Shown here: in pieces, positions 52,200-64,000 of the stretch
Position numbering within the stretch: the first letter of the stretch is position 1
How the letters are laid out: each line of letters starts with the position of its first letter
Assembly: GCA_038363925.1 (NCBI GenBank)
Contig: JAQQWL010000005.1
Location: 930,001-994,000, forward strand
Origin: Apiospora phragmitis
Taxonomy: Eukaryota; Ascomycota; Sordariomycetes; Amphisphaeriales; Apiosporaceae
Reading direction: 5' to 3'
Length of the DNA stretch: 64,000 nucleotides
Made by a program: the position numbers and the translations under genes
The notes under the pieces: model-generated
Databases searched by the model: none
Seen by the model: the letters and a program-made list of their open reading frames with translations, nothing else
Told to the model about the DNA's origin: nothing

Positions 52200-52560
52200 C
52201 GGGGAGCCTAAGTAGGGTATATATATCGATTATTAAAAGTTTAATAAAATTATTATTAAGAACCGGTACCTTTTACTTTTAATTAGCGATTTATAAAATA
52301 AGTTAGTACACGTTAAAATTTTTATAATACTTAACCTTTTTAATATATATAACCTAATCCGTATTAAAAAAAAAGTAAAAAACCGTATTCCGTATTAAAT
52401 ATAAATATTTTAAATATTAAGTTATACTGTTCGGATTTACGAACGCGCTAATAGACTTTTAAAATATAATTAATTACGTATTACGCGAATATTTCGATAA
52501 ATTCGTAATAGTTTATCTCAACGATATTTTAATTTACTTCGAGAATAAGTAATAATATAA
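52200..52560 (+). pseudogene. Gypsy A reverse transcriptase remnant
   Basis: YIDY-stop-KFNKIIIKNRYLLLLISDL and, 290 bp on, VVYLNDILIYFEN. The active-site YxDD has become YLND by a G-to-A change. Inactive. Confidence 0.8.
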
Positions 52561-53777
52561 GGAGTACGTTAAGTTCGTATTTTAAAAGCTTTAGGACGCT
52601 AACCTTTTAATTAACCCCGAGAAAAGCGAGTTCTACTAGAAGTCCGTTACTTTCGTAGAATACGTGGTATCCCCGGCGAAATCTGAATAAGACCTTCGAA
52701 AATATTAGTAATAAAAGAGTAGCCGAGGCTTATAAGCGCTATAAAAGTTAGATCCTTTTTAAGATTAATTAATTATTACCGGATTTTTATCCCCGGGTTT
52801 AATAAAATAGCGACACTTTTTATGCATTTAACGCGGAAGGTCGAACTATTTAAGTAGATAAAACGGAAGAATCGGCCTTTTAAGTTATTAAGGAAAGAAT
52901 TCTTAGCGAACTAATACTTTGCGTAATAAATTTTAATAGATTTTTTAAAGTAGAGACCGACGTATCGAACTATACGATCGGAGGGTAACTCAGTTAACGG
53001 GATAATAACGGAAAATCGCACTTAATAGCATTTTTTTTAAAAAAGCTGAACGGATTAGAACTTAATTACTAAATTTATAATAAGTAGTTAATAATTATTA
53101 TTAAAATATTTAAAAAATAAAAATATTATTTAAGCGGTATAGTAAAATTAATAAAGGTTTATACCGATTATAAAAACTTTATAACGTTTATTATTCATAA
53201 AAAGTTAAATAAGAAATAAATACGATAGTTAAAATTTTTATTAAAATTCTATTTCGTTATTATCTACTATAAAAGTAATAATAACGGCAAGGCCGATATT
53301 TTAAGCCGACGACCGGACTATTAATAAAACGTGCCATTAAAGATATATACGATTTTAATATATAATAAAAACGGAAACCTTATACCGTTACGATATATAT
53401 AGGTTACTTATAAGGTATACTTTTACGAAAAATAAATCGAAAAGTTTAAAGGATATACCGGAACTTTGGACTTCGTAAATTAGGCTAAGAACGGGCTTAA
53501 TATTAAGAACGGACTTATATACCGCTATAATAAAATCTATATCCTTAAGCGGTATTAGGATAAGTTTATTAAAAGATTTTACGCGTACCCCGCGTATAAA
53601 TATTAATGGATTTTTAAAACTTAGAAAAGAATTATTAAGTAATTCGATTATAAGAACCTTAAAAGTAAAGTTACGTAAATAATTAATAATTATAACCTTT
53701 ATAGTAAAGTTAAAGCCGCACGATACTAATCGTATAAGGAACTATAACCTATATCATCGCTAAATAAAGCTTAAAAA

Positions 53778-53960
53778 ATGATCGCATTAAATTTTATCGT
53801 TAAATTATTACCGTTAAAGGAACTATTAATTAAAATTAAATATAATAACGTATTAATTATTATTAATAAACTTATAAAATATACTTACTTCTTACCCTAT
53901 AAAAAAATAAACGATATAAGTAATTTAATATATACTTTCCTTAAAACGATCGTTAATTAA
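53778..53960 (+). pseudogene. Gypsy A integrase core remnant
   Basis: A 60-residue open stretch: MIALNFIVKLLPLKELL, then VLIIINKLIKYTYFLPYKK and YTFLKTIVN. It corresponds to the first part of the integrase catalytic core (MDFI..LP, ILVVVDRLTKYAHFIP), with both Asp of these motifs replaced by Asn. Confidence 0.75.
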
Positions 53961-55486
53961 TACGGGCTATTAAAAATAATTATTTCCGATCGAAACAAAT
54001 TATTTACCGTTAAATTCTAAAATTCTTTTATAACTTAATTAAAAATTAAATATAAATTATTTATAGCGTATTATCCGTAAATTAACGGATAAACCGAGCG
54101 TATAAACTAAACGCTCGAATAATACCTGCGATATTATATTAATTACGAATAGGATAACTAAATACGGTTATTACCTATAGCATAGTTCGCTTATAATAGC
54201 ACGGATAACGAAACTATACGCATATTACCTTTTAAAACTAACTACGGGTTCGAACTAGATATTACCCAACCTTAAATAAAAAGAGAGTTAATACTAATAA
54301 CGACTATTTAAGTCGAAAAATTAAAAAAACTTTAAATATCGTTATAAAAAGACCTCACTTTTCTTTAAAAATAAATAAAGGAATACGTAAACTAAAAAAG
54401 AATAAAAAGACTTATCTTTAAAAAAAAAAAAAGTTTACCTCCTTCGACGAAATATTAAAACTAATCGATTAAGTGATAAACTAAACTTTAAAAAAATTAA
54501 ATTATTTAAAATCGTAAAAGTTATTTTAAAAACTAATTATTAATTATTACTACTTGTAATAATACGGATATACCCTATATTTTATATCTTATTATTTAAA
54601 CTAGCCCTCGAAAATATAAAAGTCGATATATAATTAGAAATTAAAATAAATTAATACGAGTACAAAATCGAGGAGATTATTAATAAACGAAAAAAAAACG
54701 AGGCTTTTAATACCTCGTTTAATAAAAAGGATACCTATTAAAAAATAATATTTAAGAACTTAAAAAATACTTAGAAAACGCTATTAAAAAGCTTTAAAAG
54801 TTTAAAATAGCGACGAGAATAAAAAGTCGATATCTGTCCCGAACTAATTAACTACCCCGAAGGTATTAAAGCTATAAACGTCCGCCACGGCTTTAAACTC
54901 CGCGCGCTCCCGCGTTTTTAACTCGTTTAAAGAATAAAGGCTACGCTTCGCTATTTTAACGCCGCGAGTTATTAAGGACTCCCGCTAAACCCGGATCCGC
55001 TTTAAACGGAGGAAAGCCTTTTAAACGTTACAATAAACTCGCTATAAAGCCTCGCTAACTTAACGAAACGAGTTACTAGCTTTTTACTCCGTAATACGGA
55101 GGCGACGAAACTCGTTTATAATACGAGAAATAGCCGATACCGACGTCCCTAAACTATCGCAGGATACTTTAAAGCGAACGTACTTACGGTAACGACCTGA
55201 ACCCTTTATCGTTTTATACGCCTATTTTCGGGACGAATATAAAGAATAGGGTATAATTTTAACGCTAAACTCGTTAATAAATATAATAAGGTTATAACGC
55301 TATTCGGTTTTTTTTAATTTTAAACGATAAAAAGATTTCTTAATACGATTAAATATTATAATAAATAATATATTATAATAAAAATAAAAAGAAAGGATTT
55401 ATTAAAAACTTAACGAAACGGAAGAATTAAGGTATTTATAAAACCTAGCGCTTTAAAAATAAAGTAATTAAAAAAAAAGAGAATAA

Positions 55487-56142
55487 TATTACAACCTAGC
55501 TTAATTATACGTTCCAAACTTATAAATTAACCGGTACGGAGTTACGATAACTCGACTAAGCTATAATACTATTAGTATTAATAAAAGCCGCCAGTTATAT
55601 TAATATAACTATACTTATACCCCGCGATTTATTACCGCCCCGCGCGAGGACACCACGATTAATAACGGGACGAATAAATACTTAAAAGGAAAAAAAAGTA
55701 TAACTAATTATACAGGTTACGTAACGGCTTACAGGATTACTAGCTTAGAAAGAATAAGCTATTAAGCCAGTGAGTCCGGGAGGCTCAAAGGATTATCGAC
55801 CAAGCTAAGGATGAACTACCGAGTTAGGAAGAATTAGTAAAGGAGGGATTAGATATATAATTATAAACGTTCCTTATATATTTTATATAAATACTCTTTA
55901 CTTTAATAATTAATTTAAGTATTAATTTAACTTATTAATAAGGTATATGCCTTAACGATTTTATCGAAAATACTTTTAAATTAACGCACCTTAGTTATCT
56001 TTTATTCCTACGGCTATTATATATTATATTAATAAAAGCGGACTCTTATCGCACGTTTAGATACTCTCTCGTATTACTAAACATAAACCCTTCGGTACGT
56101 CCTACCAGTCCTCCTTTTAGACCCCTGATAGCGTTCGTTACA
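55487..56142 (+). repeat. Gypsy A 3' LTR
   Basis: 656 bp, identical in length to the 5' LTR; differences are mostly C/T and G/A. Ends GTTACA, with the CA preserved. Confidence 0.88.
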
Positions 56143-56363
56143 CCTAATAGCTTTTAATAAAATAAACGAGAACCTCCGCGGATTTTTTATTTAAATTAAA
56201 ACTTATTAATAATTTTATAAAAAAATATTATAAAATATTATTTAGCGAGTTATTTACGCCGCCTCGTTTTTTAAAAATAAAGTACTAGTTTAATTTAAAC
56301 TTTATTTAAATAAACTTATAAAAATGATTAATAAATTAAGCTATACCGCGTAAAAGTTATAAT

Positions 56364-56576
56364 TATTAAATAGGCTTTCGTACGTACGTACAAGTGAGTT
56401 TCGAGTTTAATCGAGGTTATATTACTATATTCTATTATTTATATCTATCTCTAGTGCTAGCTACGAGGGGCATCGTATGCCCCTCTTAATAAAACAGAAA
56501 AGGGGTTCGTACGCGCAGGTACGTGGCACCCCCTTTTAGAGTAATATAGAAAACCTTAGTTCCTGCTGTTCTAATA
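56364..56576 (-). repeat. Solo copia LTR inside gypsy B
   Basis: 213 bp third copy of the copia LTR, beginning TATTAAATAGG and ending GTTCTAATA, with its own target duplicate ATAAT (56359-56363 and 56577-56581). The gypsy B sequence resumes across it when aligned to gypsy A near 49,690-49,730. It keeps more CpA/TpG (GGGGCATCGTATGCCCCTC) than the full-length copia LTRs. Confidence 0.85.
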
Positions 56577-58859
56577 ATAATTGTTTTAAACAAGTTTTTA
56601 AATTTTTTTGTTAAAACCTCGATAAAAAGAGATAAATAAAAAAAAGAATTAAAAACTTTTAAATAAAAAAGATTAGCCGCTTTTTACACCGCTAAGTTCT
56701 AATATATTATAACTCGATTAAATTATACCGAAGCTATAAAACTTATAATATATTATTAAAGATTAAAAGAAAAGGTTAAAAAACAATTTAGCCGGCTTAA
56801 TACCCTTAATAATTTCTTTTTATATATAGAGTTTATTATTAAAATTAATACCTATATATATAAACGCCGCCGGGAAAAATAAGGTAAATAGTAATAATAT
56901 ATTAATAAATTAATATAAAACGATTACGTTATTATTATAATATATTATTAAAAAATAATATAGCATATAATTATTATAGTAAATCTATAAATATCGACGT
57001 TATTAAGTATAATAAGCATAATAAAAAGTATAACATTATTTATTATAATTATTAAAAATAGGGATATTTCGCCCGAAATTATTAATCCTTAAAAAAAGAC
57101 TTCCGGAAAAGTCTCGAACGAGCGATAAGTTAACGCTACTAATAATTAATTAATCCTTATAGTTATTAAAAAAAGCAGCACTAATAGCACGCTAAACGTG
57201 CCCCACGGTAGCTTATTTTAAATAGCTTATTATAACCATAATTATTACGATTATTTAATAAATAAAAAAGGGATAAAATAATTTTTTAAAACCTCTAAAC
57301 GGCTAGGTACCACGCGTACCTTTATAATAGTATATCGATAACTTAACTATAATAAAGAAAGCAGCGAAGATAATAATAAAGATAAAAACTTAAAAAACCG
57401 CGTAATCCGCGAAGAATATCGACTAGATAACCCTAGACGGCTTATCGAACTACTTACGCTAGAACTCACCGCAGAAATAGCGAACCTCCGAAACTTAAAC
57501 ATTAACGGATAGCTAGCGATCCTAAAAATTACACTTCTCGAATCACGAAAGCTACGGTAAATACTTCTTATATATAAACTCGAATAAAAAGTAAAAAAAA
57601 AACTATGCTATTAAAAACGATTTTAAAATATTATTAATATATATTAATTACTTCTTACTCGCTTAAATCGGCTATATTTATAACGGTTATATCGAGAACT
57701 TAATAAAGAAGCTCGAAAAAGGATAATCTTTTAAAAGGATTAATAAAAACTTAATTAAATAATTATACCTCGAGCACCTTATTTAAAAAATTAAAACGAT
57801 TATAATTAATCCCCGCCGAGCTTATTTATTAATTAAAAGGACCCCGTAATAATCCTAAGAATATTACTTAAAAGGATAAAATTAAAGGGATTATATTAAT
57901 AATAAATATTTATAGTATATATAAGAAAAGTTACGAGCTTATTAAACGCTTAAAGAAAACGCGTAATGCTTTTAAAATACCTAGAACTCTTAAATTAAGA
58001 GACCTGCTATAACTATAGGGTCTTAAATACTATTATTACCGTACGACTACGAGACGCCGTACGTATAAATCCGTCGCTATTAACGAATAGCCGACGAACG
58101 AAACCTATTATAATAGTTAAGAAACGACTTCTGCCGGTTATAAAAGAACGATACCCGACGGGGTATAATAGATCTTTATATTTAATAACGAATAATTAAA
58201 ATATTTATAATTATATCGTATTAATAATCGAAATTAAAAAAGTTACTATTTAAGCGTTATTAAATAGCGTAGCGTAAAGTAATTATATTTTACCACGAAT
58301 AGTTAATAGCTTAGCACTAGAATAATAAGAAAAAACGCCCTATACCGATTTAAGATTATCGATAAAGGATTTATAATATGCGACGGTAAAAACGTACGAA
58401 AAGAAGTCGCGAACTTTTTAATTAATATCGAAAGACGTTATAAACGAATTATGTATAATATTAAGAACGTTATAAAATACGATATAATTTTAAAAATATC
58501 TTAATTACGGGTAAATAATTTTGAACTTAATTAAAAAGTAAGTTAATTTTAATAAAATATATTAAAAAGAGGTTTAATTAATAGGTAACGGTTTAAAAAG
58601 CGACCCCTTAATAAATTGAAGGTTTTAAAAATACATATTATTATTAAGAAACTAAAAAACGAGTTACTATTTTATATAGGATAAGATTTTAAAATACCGT
58701 TAAAGAAAAGAAAGGAACCTCTTTTTATATTAATTCATAAATTAAATTAGGAATATAAAGAAGCTTTAAAAGAATATATTACGGAAAATCTCGAAAAGGG
58801 AGTTATACGGCTATTTATATTATTAGCAGGCTTTCTTATACTCTTCGTCCCGAAGAAAA

Positions 58860-59230
58860 ATAAGGATAAGAAACCTAAGTAACGTATATATATCGATTAC
58901 CGGAAGCTTAACGAAATCACTATTAAGAACCGGTACCCCTTACCTTTAATTAACGACTTATAAAATAAGCTGCTATACGTTAAGATTTTTATAATACTTA
59001 ACCTATTTAATATATATAACTTAATTCGAATTAAAAAAGAGAAGAGTAGAAAACCGCGTTTCGAACTAAATACGAATACTTCGAATATTAAACTATGCCG
59101 TTTAATTTAATTAAGGCGTTAACTAGCTTTTAAATAGTAATTAATTACGTTTTATAAAAATACCTCGATAAGTTTATTATAATATACTTTAATAATATAT
59201 TAATTTACTTTAAAAATGATAAATAATATC
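58860..59230 (+). pseudogene. Gypsy B reverse transcriptase remnant
   Basis: YIDYRKLNEITIKNRYPLPL is intact in sequence; downstream IYFNNILIYFKND stands for YLDDILIYS, so the catalytic Asp pair is lost. In-frame TAA codons occur between. Confidence 0.8.
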
Positions 59231-60492
59231 GAAAATACGTAAAACTAATACTTCGGAAATTATAAAACGCTAACCTATTAATTAATTTAAAAAAGAGCGA
59301 GTTCTATTAACGATTCGTTACCTTTATAGAGTACGTAATATCCCTCGGAGAGATTCGGATAAAACCTTTAAAAATCTTAGCAGTTAAAGAGTAGCCCACG
59401 CCTACAAGCGCTATAGAAGTTAGATCCTTCTTAAGATTAGCTAATTATTACCAGATAATTATCACCGGGTTTAATAGGTTAGTGATATTTCTAAAAAACC
59501 TGACGAAGATGGACGAACCATTACGATGGATAGAGAAGGAAGACTAAGGCTTTTACGATATTAAGGAGCGAATCCTTAGCGAATTAGTACTTCGCGTAGC
59601 AGACCTTTTTAAATTATTTTAAGTTAAGACCGATATATCGAATTATGCGATCGGAGGGCAGCTAAGCTAACGAAACGACGACGGAAAGTCACACCTTATC
59701 GTATTCTTTCTTAAAAAATTAAATAAACTAGAACTTAACTATTAAATATATAATAAAGAATTAAATAAATTAGAACTTAACTATTAAATCTATAATAAAG
59801 AATCAATAGTTATTATTAAAGCATATAAAAAATAGAGATATTATTTTAATAATATAATAGAATTAATACAGGTTTATATCGATTATAAAAACCTTACGAC
59901 GTTTATTACTATTAAAAAGCTAAATAAATAATAAGTACGATAGTTTAAATTCTTATCGGAATTTAACCTTATTATTATTTATTATAAGAGTAGCGAGAAC
60001 GGCCGCGCCGACACACTGAGCCGACGGCTAAACTATTAAGAGGAAGTTTTATTTAAAACGCGGACTATTTTAGCTTATAACTAGAATAGTAACTTTACGC
60101 TATTATAATAACTAAATACTATAAGTTCTATATAATATAATAACGATTAGGTTTTTAAGTTCCGATAACTAGATTAAACCTCGAACTTTATTAACTACAC
60201 TAGGGATCACTTAAAGAAACGAGATAACCTCGTCTTTTACTAAAATAAAACCTATATCTTTAAGTAATACCGTGAATATTTCGTTAAACAATTTTATAAA
60301 CACCCGGTATACGGATATTAAAGAGTATTTAAAACTTAGAAACGAATTATTAAATAGTTTAATTATAAAGACCTTAAGTTAATTATAATTAAAATAATTA
60401 ATAAATATAACTTTTATAATAAAGTTAAGGCCGCTAGACACCGGCTATATAAAGAATTATTACTAATCCTACCACTAGATAAAACTTAAAAG

Positions 60493-60675
60493 ATGATCGT
60501 ACTCAATTTTATAATTAAATTACCTTTATTAAAAAAATCCTTAATTAAGGTTAATTACGATAATATCTTAGTAATTACGAATAAATTTACGAAATATACT
60601 TATTTCTTATCGTATAAAGAGTTTAGCGATATTAACGACCTAGTTTACACGTTTTTACGAATAATTATTAGCTAG
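60493..60675 (+). pseudogene. Gypsy B integrase core remnant
   Basis: Homologous to the open stretch in element A: MIVLNFIIKLPLLKKSL, ILVITNKFTKYTYFLSYKEF. Catalytic-core Asp positions read Asn. Confidence 0.75.
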
Positions 60676-62082
60676 TATAAGTTATTTAAAACGATTATTT
60701 CTAACCGAGATAAGCTGTTCACCGCTAAGTTTTAGAAATCGCTTATAATATAACTTATTACCCTTAAACGAATAAATAAACCGAACGAATAAATTAAACC
60801 CTAGAATAATACCTACGCTATTATATTAATTACGAATGAAATAACTAAGTATAGTTATTATTTATAATATAGTTCGCTTATAACGGTATAAATAACGAAA
60901 CTATACGTATATTATTAAACCACTTTTAAAAAAAGAATTAATATTAATTATAATTATATAAGCTAAAAGATTAAAGGAATTCTAAATTATTTTATAATAA
61001 AACCTTACCTTTTTTTAAAAATAAATAAAAAAGCACGTTAATTAAACTAAATTAAAAGGATTAACCTTTAAAAAAAAGAAAAAGTATACCTTTTACGGCG
61101 AAATATTAAAACTAAGCGACTAAGCGAAAAACTAGACTTTAAAAAGATCGGATTATTTAAAATTATAAAACTTATTTTAAAAACTAATTATCGATTATTA
61201 TTACTTAAAATAATACGAATATACCTTATATTTTATATTTATTTACTCGAGTTAATAGTCGAGGATACCTTAATTAATATATAGCTAGAGGTCGAAATAA
61301 ATTAAGACGAATACGAAATCGAAAAGGTTATTAATAAAACGAAAGCCGGACGAGGCTTTTAATACTTTATTTAATAAAAAAGCTACCTATTAAAAAATAA
61401 TACCTAAAAACCTAAAAAACACCTAACGAACGCTATAGAGGAGCTACGGGCGTTTAAATAACGACCTTAGAAACCGGCCCGAAAGAAAAGTCCGTCGCGT
61501 TTTAATTAATAACACTAAAACTACTATAACCTTAGACAGCAAGAGCGGCTTCTAACTCTTAGCGCTCCTACTCTTTTAACTCATCTAAAGAACGAAGCCC
61601 ACGCTATACTAACTTTACGCCCTAGGTACGAGCTACGGCCTCGTTAATTTACTATTACAATTTTAAAAAATACGCTTCCGTAATCGACTCTTCCTAGGAA
61701 AAGCGATCGTGCTCTTCCTATACTTAATAAAGGGGGATAACGAGACGCTAATATCGTTACACGTATAACTAGTACGAGTATACTCTTTATACTTATTAGC
61801 CCTTTTTATTATAATATATAACTACTTTTTTTAAAAATAGCGATTATAAAGCATAATATCGAAACTAAATTTATTAAAAGCTTTAATAAAATTAACGCGA
61901 CGAACGGTAGAAAAATAAATAAATTTAAGCCGCGATTTTTCGATACGGCTAAATATAATAAGTTTATATTATAAAAAGAAATAAAAAAAAGGACCTTACG
62001 AAATCTTAATATAATAACGGCTTATAAATATTTATAACGACTAATTATTTTAAAAATAAAATAATTAAGAAAAGAGGAATAA

Positions 62083-62688
62083 TATTACGACTTAACTTAA
62101 AGATGCGGCCAGGACCTACACCCCCGGCACGGACCGATAATAACCCGAGGTGTTTACGAGACCCTACGAAAAAATCCGGTTAACGCTTACGCTTCATTAA
62201 TAATAAATAGCCCCACTATATCGCTATAAAACCTTAATAATGAATATTACGATAATAATATATTAAGATTAGATAATTATAAATAAATAAGAATAAATAA
62301 ATAAAAAGAAAATAATTAAAAAGTACGTAACAATAAAATATATTACTTAATAAAGATTATTAAATAACGGCGAGTATAATTAATAAAAAAGAGATTAAAT
62401 ATATAATAAGGAATAATTCCTTTTATATTTTATATAAATACTCTTTATTTCATTAATTAATTTTAACATTAATTTAACTTATTAATAAAATAAATAACTT
62501 TAATAAAACTATTATAAAAACCTTTAAATCTATGCACCTTAGTTATCTTTATTTTTACGGCTATTATATATTATATCGATAAAAGCGGACTTTTAACGCA
62601 CGTTTAAATACTCTTTCGTATTATTAAATATAAAAACCCTAATACGTCTTACTAGGTTTCTTTTAAAACCTAGATAGCGTTCGTTATA
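62083..62688 (+). repeat. Gypsy B 3' LTR
   Basis: 606 bp, TATTACGACT ... CGTTATA; shorter than the 5' copy, mainly because of indels in A-rich tracts. Followed by ATAAT. Confidence 0.85.
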
Positions 62689-62693
62689 ATAAT

Positions 62694-63235
62694 TTATTAT
62701 TAAACGAACTATATTATTTCTCGAACTACTTTTTTAATTATTTAATACTTTTATATAAATTAACTTAATTATAAAGCTTTAAACTAATTAAAATTATTTA
62801 TTATTTAAGTTATTAATCGATTTTATATTCTTTTCGTATATTCGAGTACTATAACCTATTTCGCCGTAATTATTACGGCACCTTCTACCGGTTGCCATCC
62901 GCTTTAACGAACCTTTATTTTCGCTTTTATTAGTCGCTAAACGCTTCCCTTTTACCTTTTCGTTTTATATTTTTTAAAATTTTTTAATAATAAGGGCCTT
63001 TTTTAAATTAAACTCGCGATTTTTTAACTTTTCAACGCTTTAAAAAAGTTAAATTAACTTCTTTTAAAATCTATATTTAATTACATATAAAGCTTATTTT
63101 ATAAGCTATTTTATTTATAATTAAAATTAGTATTAAAAAGCGTTTTTAATATATATAAACTTTATTTTTAATAAAAAAAGTATTTCATTATTTATTAAAA
63201 ATTTAATAACGTTTAAAGGTGTTAAGTATTAATTA
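62694..63235 (-). mobile_element. Truncated copy of the 45.3 kb pogo-type element
   Basis: The reverse complement follows 46,500-47,060 in order: AAAACGAAAAGGTAAAAGGG against AAAACGAGAAGGTAAAAAAG, then GGTTCGTTAAAGCGG, CAACCGGTAGAA and TTTACGGCGAAATAGGTTAT-like blocks. Similarity fades near 63,235, so only the 3' part of the transposase and one end are present. Confidence 0.65.
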
Positions 63236-64000
63236 TTTTTAATTAAAACAAATTAATTAACGTACCTCAAGGTTTAATTTCCTATACGGTTTAATTTTTC
63301 ACTTTTTTAAACGTCGTATAATAATATATAATTCATTCTATTATAACGCTTAAAATTAATTAAAACTACTTAGAGTTATTTTTATTAAATACTATAGCAA
63401 GGCTAAGAAATCGCGACCTGAGACACGGACAGTTAATTATATAACATAGAGGGGTATAATATTAATTTCGCGATATTTTTTAATTTATAATAGATTAATT
63501 AAAAATATATACTCTTTAATATATATTTAAACGCTTATTTCGTTACTCTTATAATGTTTTCCTCTTAAAAAGAAGGCCGCGTGCAGGTAGCTTAATAAAG
63601 CGCTAACCTTGCGAGTACCGACCGTAGTTTATAGTAATACGGATTATATGTTTTTATAGCTTTTTCGTATAGGCTTATTTTTATCGTTAAACCCTTTTTA
63701 TAAAAAAGAAGATATTTAAATAAGAAAAAAATGAGTAGAAATAAGAGAATAAACATTAAAACACTAAGTTAATAAGATATAAAAAAACCTTAATAATTTA
63801 ATTAAAATATCGTATTACGTAGCGAAATTAAGGATAAGAAAAGTTACGATTTAAACGGTAAAATAAAACACGTTAATATATTAAAATACGTAAAAATATT
63901 TAATATATATAAGAAACGTAATACTTAATAGCTTAATATTTTAAATATTATAATATAGTAACGAGACTTTTTATTTAAAAGTTTAATAAAGTTTATTTAT
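63236..64000. other. AT-rich unclassified repeat DNA to window end
   Basis: RIP-like composition with short GC-richer patches (about 63,400-63,430 and 63,570-63,620). No frame, LTR or inverted repeat was identified. Confidence 0.4.

Larger units (their letters stand above)
48410..56142 (+). mobile_element. Ty3/gypsy element A (inner, nested in B)
   Basis: 7,733 bp with two 656 bp LTRs and the perfect 5 bp target duplicate CCTAA (48405-48409 and 56143-56147). LTRs start TATTAC (RIP of TGTTAC) and end TTATA/TTACA. Plus-strand coding order is gag with a decayed CCHC knuckle (YYNYYKKRYYIKKC near 50,190-50,230), RT with YIDY and VVYLNDILIYF near 52,220-52,535, and integrase with a 61-codon open segment at 53,778. 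Sequence is clearly related to B throughout, including the gag start. A purine tract AAAAAAAAAGAGAA precedes the 3' LTR. Confidence 0.88.
47341..62688 (+). mobile_element. Ty3/gypsy element B (outer), split by nested insertions
   Basis: Bounded by LTRs 47341-47992 and 62083-62688 and by the target duplicate ATAAT (47336-47340 and 62689-62693). Own sequence is about 7.4 kb after removing nested element A (48410-56142) and a solo copia LTR. Gag start lies at 47,993-48,404 and the rest at 56,148-62,082. RT motif YIDYRKLNEITIKNRYPLPL is readable near 58,885-58,945, IYFNNILIYF near 59,185, and an integrase core at 60,493-60,675. A polypurine tract (AAGAAAAGAGGAATAA) precedes the 3' LTR. Frames are broken by RIP stops, though the RT block keeps more of the original residues than that of A. 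Confidence 0.85.

Noticed and set aside
63565..63625. tRNA-like GCTTAATAAAGCGCTAACC segment
   Set aside because: Has an A-box feel, but the anticodon stem does not pair and no B box is present; left as unclassified repeat DNA.
35176..64000. CRISPR-like or satellite arrays in the AT-rich block
   Set aside because: Repeats are explained by LTRs and inverted repeats with target duplications; no regular repeat-spacer spacing is seen.

Overview
The window is genomic DNA of a filamentous ascomycete (Pezizomycotina, most likely a Sordariomycete). The genes have short GT-AG introns (about 70-250 bp), GC-rich codon use and typical fungal families: MFS, EamA and Dal5-like transporters, Arp2, a HET-domain protein, and a ubiquitin-conjugating enzyme fused to a U-box. 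The species cannot be fixed from the sequence alone. No tRNA or rRNA gene was recognised.

There are two compartments with an abrupt border. Positions 1 to about 35,170 are GC-balanced and gene-bearing. In order they hold: a broken MCT-type MFS transporter (+), a 7.6 kb non-coding stretch that ends in a long 5' leader, a Gln-rich protein (+), an aldo/keto reductase (-), an EamA/DMT transporter (-), a ~1,555-residue vWA/U-box/E2 fusion (+), Arp2 (-), a Dal5-like permease (-) diverging from a type-B carboxylesterase (+), a decayed WW-HET gene (+) and the 3' end of an epimerase/SDR gene.

Positions about 35,176-64,000 form an AT-rich block almost free of CpA/TpG and of ATG-initiated ORFs, the signature of repeat-induced point mutation (RIP). 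It is a stack of nested transposons with readable borders: a 1.92 kb Fot1/pogo element with 44 bp inverted repeats (35,176-37,094); a GC-rich island holding a truncated MFS gene; a Ty1/copia element (38,199-44,259, target duplication ATTAT); a 464 bp TRIM (44,467-44,930, CGAGG) inside a gypsy LTR-like remnant; a second pogo-type element (45,269-47,062); and a Ty3/gypsy element B (47,341-62,688, ATAAT) split by a younger gypsy element A (48,410-56,142, CCTAA) and carrying a solo copia LTR (56,364-56,576, ATAAT).

A second theme concerns sequence quality. Almost every gene except the Dal5-like permease needs one to eight single-base corrections, mostly in homopolymers, to read through, including essential Arp2. 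After these corrections each coding length is an exact multiple of three. This points to consensus errors. A smaller set of in-frame stops (in the MFS, HET and E2-fusion genes) cannot be explained by indels and may be real decay. The most interesting gene is the fusion protein, which carries both an E3-type U-box and an E2 domain, with the metal-site motifs of a vWA fold on either side of the U-box.
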